Of a stretch of DNA of 64,000 nucleotides, positions 30,839 through 43,900 are shown one piece after another (position 1 is the first letter of the stretch; every line of letters starts with the position of its first letter). The notes beneath the pieces were generated by a model, which worked only from the letters and a program-made list of their open reading frames with translations, was not told the DNA's origin and searched no databases. The stretch spans positions 1-64,000 of the forward strand of contig JAOPHQ010005699.1 in the NCBI GenBank assembly GCA_030340625.1, written 5' to 3'. The position numbers and the translations under genes were made by a program. This DNA is from Merluccius polli (Eukaryota; Chordata; Actinopteri; Gadiformes; Merlucciidae).

Positions 30839-33800
30839 CTGCAGAGAGGGAAACAAGTTAGTACAGGTTAGTAGTATTAGTATCATTCATATTAAACACA
30901 CACGTTACTAAAGGTTAGTAGTATTAGCATCAGTCGTATTAAACACACATTATAACAGGTTCATTAGTTTTAGTATCAGTTGTATTAAACACACACATTA
31001 GTACAGGTTCAGTAGTATTAGTATCAGTCGTATTCACTAGTATCAGAGAGAGAGAAACACACGCGTTCTAGTACCGGTTCTAGTAATACACCAAGTATTA
31101 GCAGTATACAGTATTCACTAAATACAGTAAATGCAGTCAGAAGGCTTCACGTCACAGAAGAGTGCACAGTGATACAGAGACTCATGAGCCTAGATGTAAC
31201 AGTACAACACAGCTTTCTAAAGATGATCACCACCAACCCACTCCTCAATGTTATGTGTTTTTTAAAAGCCACATGGCCTCTAACATGCAAAGGCTTATCT
31301 GTCAAAATATCAGCATGAATGTCACTAAAAAGAAGCCAGTGGAAAAATTATTATTTTATTTTATATCTTTATATATATATGTATATATTTATTTATTACT
31401 GTCCTGTATTTCCGCCAAATTTCCCATATGGGATTAATAAAGTACATCTAATAATATCGTATTTCTTTTTTGGTTATGGATCAACAAATCAAATGTCACC
31501 TGGAGGTAACCTCGGTTCTATAAATGAAGGTTCATTCATAGAACCAACCAATGGAATCACACTGTCTCCCAGTCCCCGCCCACCTGCGTATCTGTCTGGA
31601 CGGAACGCTGAAGATCATGTTCCTCCAGTTCCCCAGCATCTTGTTGACGGCTCCACGCTGCTTGAAGAAGTGTCCCAGCGAGCTGGCCATCATCGTCTTC
31701 TGGGTCGTCTCCGCACGGTCCCCTCCACCTTCCGACGACCCCTCCGCGACCCCGCCCTCGTCCCCCCCCGTGCTTACCTTCCTCCCCGCCGCGTCCTTGC
31801 TCTTCAGCGTGACCGAGTATGCCGACTTCTTCCAGTGTCCGAGGAACAGCACCACGATGCGTTCCTTCCTCAGGCTGGTCGTCTCCATGACGTCCGGCGT
31901 CGCCTCGTCGTAGTCGATGCCCGAGTCGCTGTTGTGGTCCGTCTCTGCGGTTACGGTCGTGTCCCTGACCTTGAGTGGAGGAGGAGGAGGAACCAGAAAC
32001 TCGATGGGTAAGTTTGGCGAGGGGAGGCGGAACGTGACGGACTTCAACGTCACAGCGGCATCTTCATCTTCACGGTCGTCGTCGTTTACATCGTCCAGTG
32101 CTGAGCTCTGGCTCTCAAAGTTGGACTTGAGTCTCCCGACTGAGACGCCAAACTGGTGGATCTCATCCTCGATCATCTCCCGCCGGCCGCGGGCGCTGGT
32201 GGCTCTGTCTGGCGCCTCAGAGAACACAGACACCAGTGCCGTGTTGGCCAACTTGCAGTACGGCTGGTCCGTCAGGTTGCTGAGCAACAGGGACATGCTC
32301 TGGACGATGCCTGAGATTCGGCCGCACCACATGGGCAGCGGCACCTGGCTGGAGAAGCTCCTGAACTGCGTGTTGACAGTGATGTTGACGATGGGCGCGG
32401 GCAGGATGTGCCGCAGCTCCTCGGCCAGCCGCGCCAGCTCCAGCTCGTAGCCCTCGCAGTTCTTCTGCAGTGAGACATTGGCGATCTGCTTCTCTAGGTA
32501 GATGAGGTCGTCCTCTGTCAGCAGCTCCCCGAACGGCCCCAGGATGGCGTTGTGTGCCTGGGAGTAGCGCCAGCTCACCTTGGCGTAGCGGCTGCCATTC
32601 TCCTGCAGGGGGGAGAGACGTGTGGCGTCCATCAGGAGGTCTTTGGCATTATGGTGGTCTAACGTTAACATGTGAAGTTATGTGTCTACAGAGCTTGTTC
32701 TTCGCTGGCTCAACCTGTGCACTAGTGCGCTAACCACATAGGCGATACACCTTGTAGCGATCACAGGTTCAATTCTGATAAGTGTTCCTATGCTAGGACT
32801 AGGACTAGGCTCCTCATCTCGCCAAAGTGGTCCTACCAGGTCCTTCCCCTGGAACACTTGACCAGATCAGCATTTGAACTCCACGCTGTCGCTGTCACCC
32901 TTCCCAATCAAGCTTTACATTGCGGTGATCTATCGTTCACCAGGTCCTCTCCGCGACTTCTTCGATGAGATGGATGCCCTCCTCAGCTGTTTTCCTGAAG
33001 ATGGCACAACACTCGTTGTCCTGAGCGACTTCAACATCCAGCCAGAGAAGTTGCACTCATCTGAATTGACAGACTTTTTCATCATATTTGACCTAAAACA
33101 CTCCCCCCCCCCCCCCCACCCACAGGGCCGGGAACCAACTTGACCTTGTCTTCACAAGGTAATTTTGTTGCTTTCTCTCTCCACTTGAAGTCCTCCACCT
33201 CCATCCTCCCTGCTCCTCATATTGTCACTTCCCACCATAACCTGAAATCTCTCTCTCCCTCTACTCTCGCCTCAACTGTTCTCTCATCACTACTATCTCC
33301 AGAACAATTCTCTCTTCTGTCCACCAAGGAAGCCTCCTCCACTCTATCCTCCCTCTCCTCCAATCTGCTATCCTCCCTCTCCTCCTCATTGGATCGATGC
33401 GATCTTCTCCCCCTCCCAATTGGCTGTCCGAATCCCTGCGGGCTTGTAGAAAAGAGCTACGGGCAGCTGAGAGAAAATGGAAGGGATTAGACTTTGCTGA
33501 TGATCACTCTTGCTACCTTCACCTCTCAGACTTCACCTCTACTGTGTTAGTAGCCAAATCTACCTTCTACCGGACCAAGATCAACTCCTCTACTTCCAAC
33601 CCCAGGAAACTGTTCTCTTCTCTCCCCTCCCCTCCCCTCCCCTCCCCTCCCCTCCCTCACAGCTGATGACTTTGTAACCTACTTTACTAGGAAGGTGAAG
33701 GACATCAGCTCCTCTTTTACCCCTACCGCTATCCTCCCTCCCACTACTCCAACCTCTGTTGGCCTCACCCGCTTTACCCCTCTCTCCTCTGAAGATGTAC

Positions 33801-36284
33801 ACAGGCTAGTTATGTCTAACCACGCCGCGACTTCCCCCCTTGACACGATCCCCTCCTTCCCTTTCCAAGCCTTCTCGAGCGACATCCTGCCGTTCATCAC
33901 CACCCTCATCAACTCCTCCCTCACTACAGGCCTTAGACCTTCAAGACTGCTAGAGTCAAGCCACTCCTTAAAGGACAATTCTGGCGCAAAATGAGACCAT
34001 ATGATCATAACACATGTCCAACGAGTTCTACTGTTCTCTGGGATCAGTTTTCATTCTAGTCGAATGTAACCAACGTTCTCGAAAACCGCTAATTAGCTTA
34101 TCGCTATCTGTGGCGCTAGCTGTGGGGGCAGATATTCATGTAAAATAAATCGCAATTCTATACCACTAACAAGGCTCAACATCGCACCACACTTCCACAG
34201 TAGCATAATGAGGGTCCCTACATGTAAAACGAAGCATTGAGAACTTTGTAAGTGTACAGACAGTTTATTAAAAAGAAAGTTTAGAAAGCCAGTAGTTTCA
34301 CGAAAACAAGCGGGCGCCATGTGCATAGAGAAGTGAAGAAAATGGTTTGTGTTTGTGCTTTTCCTGGCTGTGTTCGTCGCTCGACTGGTCGTGACTGTTT
34401 TCCAAAGATGGCGCCCGCTTGTTTTCGTGAAGGCACTGGCTTTCTAAACGTTCTTTTTAATAAACTGACTGTACACAGTCAAGTTTCAAGACCGCACACT
34501 CCACTGAGACGGCCCTCCTTGCGGTGACTTGAGTCCCTCCGTGCCGCCAGAGCCTCATCCCTCTCATCGGTTATCATTCTCCTCAACCTGTCTGATTGAC
34601 ACTGTAAATCACCAGATCCTCCTTGGCACTCTCGCTGAACTCGGCATCGATGACTCTGCACTATCCTGGTTCACATCCTACCTGACAAATTGCACTGCAT
34701 GGAATGGCTCTTGTCCAAACCCTTCTACCTTGACACCGGCGTCCCTCAAGGCTCAGTACTAGGACTACTTCTGTTCTCCCTATATACTTGATCTATAGGC
34801 TCTGTAATCACATCACATGGTTTCTCCTATCACTGCTACGCGGACGACACTCAACTATTCCTCTCTTTCCTCTCCTCTGATAGCCTGATTGCAACTCGCA
34901 TCTCAGAATGTCTGGCAGACATCAGTACTTGGACGGCTGCTCATCACCTGAAGCTCAACGTTGACAAGACTGAGCTCCTCTTTGTGCCGGGGAAAGACTG
35001 CCCTCACATGGACCTACTGGTCACTGTCGAGGACATTGCGGTATGTCCTTCACCAACCGTGAGGAACCTCGGCGTGGTACTGGACAATCAGCTATGCTGC
35101 ACGGCCAACATCATCGACCACCATCACTAAGAGCTAGCAAAGGTCGCACAGCTAAATCACAATTCTTCTCTGTTTTGGCACCGCAATGGTGGAACGAGCT
35201 CACTGCCGATGTTAGGACTGCAGAGTCGCTCACCAGCTTCTGCAAGAGACTCAAGACTCACTTGTTCACAGTTCACAATGCCCCCCCCCCCCCCCCCCCC
35301 CCCAACAAAAACAACAACAACAACAAAAAAACTTCTTGTATGTTTGTATGTCCTGGCACGTTCACTTAGTATCTTAGCACTTAGTATCTTAGCACTTAGC
35401 ATCTTACCCTAGCTATCTCTGTTGTATACTAGCAATGGGTTAACGTAGGAATTGGGCGTGCTTGAAACTTGTTCTAGTGAAATCCTTACTGTACCGACAG
35501 CGATATATTGTTGCACTTTCTTCTGACAAATGTACTAATTGTCACTTAAAGTGACAAATGCCCGAAATGTAAATGTAAATGTGGACAGGTGTGTGTAGAC
35601 AGGTGAGTGTAGAAAGGTATGTAGACAGGTGTGTAGACAGGTGTGTGTAGGGCAGGCTGGTGTGTGTTGACTGGTGTGTAGAGGGATGTGTGTCGACGGG
35701 TGTGTGTAGCGGAGCTCACCTTCCTCCTCTGGTCTTCCTCGTCTAGCAGCCGGGCCTGCAGCTGTCTTACCATCACCTGTCTCTTCCACTCAGCGATGGG
35801 CCGGCCCCTCTCGTCGTGGGTGGGCACTAGGTAGTCGATGTCCGACAGGTTGGCCTCCTCTGTCGGCAGCACCACCATCTTGTTCTGGAACGGTGATGTC
35901 ACCGTTACGTGGTTAATGTAATGGATGTACAGCTGCATGAACTGTCAAGACCCAATGAGCTCAGTGTTTCCCAACCTTGGGGTCAGGACCTCACTTGGGC
36001 TCGCTTGGGTCATAGAGGGTTTCTGACTTATAAGCTATAGATATACATTTTTAATTTAAAAATGTTGAAGGAAACATCCATTATACACTTACAGATGAAT
36101 GATTCGTAGCCACAAGCAAACTACTACCAACTACCTCACTGGGACATTTTATATTATGGACGGATGTCAAATGGATTAAATGGTTGGGTGTGGAAGCAGT
36201 GCATAAAGTAGGGGTTGCAAAGGATTGTCAGACCTAAAAATGGGGTTACCGGGGAGCTGCTTCATTAGCTCATCGTGTAACATA

Positions 36285-36318
<34 letters not shown>

Positions 36319-37886
36319 TCCTATCGTCCTCACCCCTTGTCCGGTGAAGACTCCCGACTGAAGGCCAGATTGTTTCAGGGCTGTGATGGAATGCATGTTG
36401 CCCAGGTTGGCCCCCAGCCGAGGTTTACCCTCAGACGCACTCTGGTTCTGGGCTGGGAGCGCCGGCTCAGAGGGCCCGCTCCTGATGAACCCCTTCAGGA
36501 CTAAACATTCACATTTACATTTTACATTTAGAATCAGAAACAGAATTATTTTATTTTGCCGAGTATATTTGCACATACAAGGGTAGAGTCTTGGTGAGGT
36601 TGGACATTGGGGGTCAATTTTCACTTGGTAAAGTTATTCCACCAGTAAGACATGCTTTGAGGGAACATTTTGCATGAAGCAGTCTCTCACCAGACGTGGC
36701 GATGTTAACCTTCTCCATCCTGGAGGCCGTGGTCTTCTCTGGGTGGGCGGGTCCACAAGGCAAGGGTATGGCTGCGGGGAGTGGAGGGGCAGGAGGGGGG
36801 CTGGGGTACTTAGCATGGGGGGGCTCCTCGTTCTCTGGCTCCTGGTGGGGTTAATCAATCAATCAATCTCACTTTATTTACAGAGTGCTTTCCATGCAAC
36901 ACTTCGTAGGTCCCAGGTCTCAGGTCGTAGGTCAAGGTTGTAGGTCTCAGGTCATAGGTCACATGTCTCAGGTTGTAGGTCACAGGTCTCAGGTCGTAGG
37001 TCATAGGTCACAGTTTGTAGGTCACAGGTTGTAGGTTTTAGGTCTCAGGTCATAGGTCGTAGGTCACAGGTCGTAGGTCCTCACCTTAGGAACGATAAGG
37101 AGACCTGTTGGATCTGGATGGAGCGCAGACATTAAAGAAGGCCACAGAGGGCACCCTAACATGGAAGGTCCAGGACCCTACTGACCTTTAACCTCTCCAT
37201 CTGTGTGTCAGCACTGTGGATCTCAATACATGGATTGCTCAGACCACGGTAGTAGTCTCCTCTGATTGGCTGCCTGGAAACGGTGGGCGTGCCCGTCACC
37301 TCCTCCTCCTCCTCCTCCTCCTCCTCCTCTTTCTCCTCTTTGTCTGTAGCGATCACCTCGATGGGCTTGTTGACAAAAACAAACAGCAACAACATCAAAA
37401 TCCTCCTCCTGTGAATGGCTTAGGGTAAGAGGGTGTGGTATAATGTTTTACTATTACTACTATTACTATTTACTTTCTAGTATTTACGATTTAGACATTG
37501 AGAAGACACTTCTATTCAACGCAGCTTACAGCCATTTCATAAACGTCATCAAGGAGCAGGTAGAAGACAGTGGCAGTGAAAGGTGTCTACTGGTACAGTG
37601 TATACAGTATATAATAGTCTATACACTCTACAGACTTTACAAAAACATCTCGTTAAAAACAGTGGAAGGCTATTAAACCGTCATGAAACACTCCTCGCTA
37701 AGGACAAGTCAACATGATGAAAGGACTAATGTGACGCAAAAGAAAAAATGTAGGCACCTCGGAACGTTTAAACATAATTAAAACGGTGGCAAAACACATG
37801 ATATAAAAATCACCCGTTGTGTTTGCAACTCATTTCAAAGTCATTATCTCAAGGCTGAGCACTGTGGGGCGTAGCGGGACACGCTA

Positions 37887-37941
<55 letters not shown>

Positions 37942-40900
37942 TTCCTCCTCCTCCTCCTCCATTCTCCCTCTCCACCACCTCCTCCACCTCCTCATCCACC
38001 CCCTCCTCCTCCTCTTCCTTCTATTTTTCCTCCTCCCCCTCCACCTCCTCTTCCTCCTCTCCAGCTCCTCCTCCTTCTCCTTCTCCACTCCACCCCTCCT
38101 CCTACTTCTTCTCAACCATGGTGTCCTGACTGGGAAGATCAAAGCCAGGTCTGACAACACACTCCCATATCGGGAGAGGGGTGGGCCTCACAACTTTGAT
38201 GTGCACCAGCACATGGATGAGGATGAGGGATGGAGGAGGACTGGTGGAGAAGGAGGAGGAGGAGGGGGGAGTAGGATCAGTGGAGGAGGAGGAGGAGGAG
38301 GATGGGGGGTGGAGGAGCAGGCTTCCCAGCAGTTGTGTAACAACTCCTCCTGCAGCAGATGAGTGTCCGACTGGGAAAGGGAGGAGACCCTCTTCTCCTC
38401 GAGGGGACCCTTCTCGTAAGCAGCTCCTCCACCCTGCTTTGGTTCATCACACCCAGGAGCCAGCCACAGCATTTGGTTTTCATCAGCACCCCCATTAACT
38501 CCGTCACTGCGGCGATAGAGACCCCCCCCCCCCAGCCCCCAACCCAAACCCCAGCTCCGTCATCTGAGACGACGAGCATCCTCGGTCCGTCCTGACACCA
38601 CAGGTCAGGAGGCGGAAGTGTCCTCAACGCTCAGATCATAGACTGATGCTCTGCAGACGCTACAAGCGTCCGGAGCTACAAACCCGACCAGGAGAGACTG
38701 GAGCTACAAGCCCGTCCAGGAGAGACTGGAGCTACAAGCCCGGCCAGAGACTGGAGCTGCTGTTCTGAACAAAATGTCTCACTGTGTTCTGCTCTGCAAA
38801 GCTTTCTCTCTCTATCAGGTTTTCTTAAACTCTGGGCCGGGAGCCAAAATCGGTCGCGATCCAGTCGGAGGTGGGTCGTCATAGCCTGACAACGCTCAGA
38901 ACATTCACAACCCATAGAACACACAGAACACCCACAACACTCCAGAATTGTCAGAAAACACCAGAATTGGTGATCCTTACAAATAAATTGTTCATTTATC
39001 TCTTGTTGTATGCTACATATATGTCCAAAACTTCATTCTTGAGTATTTTTACATCAAAATTCTTGTCTTTTCTCTTCCTGTAAAATGGTTTCAAATATTT
39101 GATGACTCATCCTGCACTCAGGAGTGTTTACTTATTTTGCGTCCTGCCTAGCTTCGTGTTTTACCGGAAATACATAAATATGCAGAATCAAACCGCACTC
39201 TGACTTCCGTTTCCTTCCGAGGCCTTTAAAGGATCACCAGTGCTGGTGTTTGGGTCCCACAGACACACTAAAATTGCCTTTCGGGTCTCGAGATGAAAAA
39301 GTTTGAGGAGCCCTGCTCTATATGAATAATAATGTCTAATTCTGATGATGAATTGCATGCAGCATGCACATTGTATGTGTACATTATACACAGCAACACG
39401 TTACTGTAAATACTTGTCCTCTCACACCTTGCTATGCTCTCTCTGGTTTGGTTTCCAGCATCGTGAAGACGAATGGTTTTAGGCTGAATACCAACACACA
39501 CACACATGTGAACACACACACACACAGCCCTCACCAACCTTTACTCTAAAGACATGTTTTGTGTTAACCAAAGCCAAACCTAATGTAAAACATCAATATT
39601 TTACAAGGAATGCCATACTTGAATACTAATTCCTTTCAGGTAAATTAGCCATCATGTACTGTACATAAAATCCACACAATACATCAATCTCCTTTCCCTG
39701 AGCCTGTCACATAGCCTACACACACAGACAGAGAGAAAACCACATTAAATTCCCTCATGGTAGAAATTAACCTTCGGGAATGGAGAAAATTGGTCATACA
39801 ACACAAGCCAAGAAATTAATGTGAAGGCCCAACATGTTAAGATGAGATCTATATTTATCTCATCTGTGTACAAAAACAGATTTGATTATTTTATCATATC
39901 GACACCACAAGTAAACAAATAAGAGACTAACCTCGTTGCTCCAAGTGTTCTGTCTCCTGTACCAAACCAATGACCCTCCCCCGCCTTGCTCGCTCACTCC
40001 GCTGGTTGAGAGAGTACACCAAGATCAGCGACCGTCAGTGCGACACCATCTTCCCTACTACGACGATCTCTCCGCTAGTGGCCAAGGGCCACCGGGCAAT
40101 AAACAATAATGTGAACGGAGAATGCGGTTAATAATTAACGTGCAGGGATAGGGTGGCCGGTAATGTCCTAATGCACGGACACGGCAAACAGCCCATGTAG
40201 GAGTGGCACGAAGGCCGGTATCGGTGGACGCCTGTCACAGCATCTGGATGACAGACACCTTAGCCAGCCCTCACATGCTGTTTCCACTCAATCCTCCTGG
40301 AGCTGAGCCCCAAACTACCGGAGATGAAATGTAAGCGGAGCCGAGGCCATAGTGCCAAAATCCATTATCAATAGAAGTAGTAGTTTGGAGCCAATACCAC
40401 CTCGATATTGATAAGGTGATTGAGTATTTTGGGGTATGGATCGAACCCTCCAGGCCATGCACTGGAGAGAGCACCAGAACGGATATCAGCAATTATGGAG
40501 CACTTGTAGAAACTTGTTCTATTGACATCCTCGCTGTACTGACAGTCATATATTGTTGTTTTACTTTCTACTGACAAATGTACTTATTGTAAGTCGCTTT
40601 GGACAAAAGTGTCTGCTAAATGCCCTGAATGTAAATGTAAATGAGAAAGTACCTTTAGTGTTGCATAGTATTGATTGTTTATTTTGATCAGCTTGAATTT
40701 CTCACCAATAAGATCAGTGATTTAGGTCACTTGATACTGGAATTTAAACTTTGCCAGGAAAAGGCAACGTTCAAGTTTCTTCCTATTTCAGATTAAAAGC
40801 CCAGACAACTCTGTATCATGATATATGAGTGTGCTGTTATATCAACACAGTCTTCCCCTATTTATCAAATCATGCTATGTTATCCCACGGGTCCCCAGTA

Positions 40901-43900
40901 GCCACAGCCAAGGTATTAATTAAACAATAAATCTATTGTCTGGTGAAGTTGGTGTTAATCATACAGAGAATCCATTGTCCATGTAGAAGAAAGGGCCTCT
41001 GGTATCACCAAGCTCATTAGTAGCCTGTGTGTTTGGCCGTGAGTGTTTGGGCGTTGTAATAAACCGTGACCGCGGTCAGTTTCGGATGACCCAAGTCAGC
41101 AAATCATCCTCAGCGTCCCGACCAACAGCTAACCTTATTTAAAGTTTCCAAGCGCAATCAACACTTCCCATTCCATCGCCCTCTCTTGATGTTACCTGAG
41201 ATGAACTGAAATTCAAAAGAAGTTTCCTGACCCTGAATAATGTGTTGTTTCTATGTGTTTCTATGCTGATGACACTATCGTTTACTCATTTAATCCCTCG
41301 TCACTTGTCTCAACTTTTGTTTTGTACCAATTTGTAAATGACCATTATGTTTCTTCCATGCGTGTCTATTTTCTTGCCTTGGTTTCCAGCATCGTGAAGA
41401 CGAATGGTTTTAGGCTGAATACCAACACACACACACATGTGAACACACACACACACACAGCCCTCACCAACCTTTACTCTAAAGACATGTTTTGTGTTAA
41501 CCAAAGCCAAACCTAATGTAAAACATCAATATTTTACAAGGAATGCCATACTTGAATACTAATTCGGCTAATCTCGGCACGGTGATCAGAGTCACGTGAA
41601 GGTTACGGAAGATAGATGCAATCCAAAAAACAAAACATAATATACTTTTTTACTAACTTTTTATTTCTGTCCTTATTATTATCATTATCATTACTATGAT
41701 ACCTACGGTTAAATGTAGCTTTTAACCGTAGGTTATAGGTTTGAAAGGTTTAAATGTAAACCTGTCATCGTTCCCTTCACTTCCTTACGCAGCCTTCAAG
41801 TACAAACAAACATTTATGTTCATTTATTGTTCAAACCGTGTTGCTGCTATTCTTGGCCAGGTCTCCCTTGTAAAAGAGATCTTTGATCTCCATGGGACAA
41901 ACCTGGAAAAATGAAGGGTATGTGTCTACAAGTACCTTGTATCTTATACTTAAGTTAAGTATTAGGTCCTCTTTTCTTCTCCATCACCCTGTACTCACAG
42001 ACAGACTAACTAAACTAACAATGTGGTTCGACCCTACACCTCACACACCCGAAGACTCTCAAAACCTTGAGAAACATTTCTAAAAATACAACAACAACAA
42101 GAATGAGGAGCAACATTTTTTGTCGGTTTGGTTTTGCAGCTGTTTGGGGGAGGGACGGGGGGGTGACCTTGTAAAAAATAAACCAAACAGTGTCCGAACA
42201 CACCCACTCACTCCGCTGCTCGGAAATGAGACGGTCAGGGCGACACTTTAGACCTATGTTACCCGGTGAGTGACAGGGTGCGTGTAAAACCACTACAACA
42301 ACCGGCAGAAATGTAATTACCATTACTAGCGGTGTTGGCTGTACAAACAACTGTTGTTTCTAAGTGTCTGTAAGACACGTACATGTCGTTTATTAATGAT
42401 TGGGAAATTACATTATTCACTAAATTAGCCTTTCCACAGGACTCAGATTATTCTATTCATCTATCTACTCATCATTCAACTGTGTCAAGAATTTAAAACC
42501 ATAAAAATATATACAGTGTGCCGGGGCCAGACTAGGTGTGCAGTGAAATTGTGTGTGGTTTGATACATAATCCTGAATTACATTACTAATATAATTGGTG
42601 CTGTTTATGATTTAGTTTATTATTGATTCTTACTCCATTCCAATACATATTTGACAAATAATGCAATTGCATGCGTGATATTTATGAGCCTGTATACATG
42701 GCATCATTTTTTGACAGTCTGCAGTGTGGGAAATATTGCAAAAATTGCTAATATATAATATCCTGGTAATAATGTGTGTAATACTTTCATACACTGCCAT
42801 ACAACTTTAAGTGGATGTGTCTTGGATCTGTGGTTGGAGTCGTGGTGTGAAGGTTGGGAATGGCTGCCTTAGAACAACATTATAATATTATAATATCATA
42901 ATATTATGTACACCTGCTCAACCAAGTGTGCCAAGAATATTACAAGTATTCTGTTTATTTTACATCTTTTTTTAAGCATCTTAGGTCATTTCCACAGTCA
43001 TATTATTCTAAGCACATATTCACCGAGAGTGCCAAGAAACAATTAAAAAATATTCGGTTCATAAGGTTTCTCCTCCAAATGTAATCAGCGTGACTTCCTC
43101 TGCAGATAATAAAGTACGGTGCTGACGTTCACATCCCCACGCCATGCTGGAACGCTAATTCATGCATTCAACCAATAAAAACATCTGAACACATTTGTTT
43201 CCGCTCCTGCCTCGCATAACAGTCACCACAGACTAACACCACCGACTAACACAGCCGACTAACACAGCCGACTAACGGGATTTCATAATTTTGCGTCAAA
43301 TCCCAAAGGATGAAATCTCATTCCTCCGATGTTCCTTCACCTGTTTTACGTCAAACTACAGAAGTAACGCCCTTTCAGTAGGTTGACAAAAATCATTTCT
43401 TATTTTAGGCATAAATGCCACTTTAACATCCCCAGACGGTTAAGTCGGGTGCCAGAGCAGAAAGTACAGGAGAGTAATTAAAAGTAGAAATTAAAATTTA
43501 AAAAAAATACAAAAATAAATAGCGGAAATATATTTCCACAAATGAGTCATCTTTATTTTAAAGAATTAACGTAAGTTCCTGAGCCTGTGTGAGGTGCGTT
43601 TCTCAACACACTTTGCCAAGAAACGCGATACACTCGATACACACACTACACAACATGATGCCAGGTATCAACAAGTGACAACCAGGAGGTACTTCAAAGT
43701 CCTGGAAGAATAACCACACACACACACCACGTGCACACACACACACACACACACAAATCAAGTGTGTGTGACGCCTAATGACATCCTGCTCTCGGGGGAG
43801 GGAGAGGGTGATGGGGTGAGGGAAGAGGGGAGAGAGGGAGGGATAGGGTTGCCGGTTCCAGGCACAAGAATGGTGAAAACTGTGTAACTGAAGCTGCTGG

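Noticed and set aside
37095..37123. 29-nt micro-exon of espnl with a strong CTAAG|GTGAGG donor
   Set aside because: Including it shifts exon 36841-36691 out of the frame that reads sensibly (RMEKVNIATS); the exons join in phase without it.
37819..38160. Poly-Ile/Pro and acidic frames on both strands
   Set aside because: Produced by (ATC)n and (CTC)n tracts, with no splice context.
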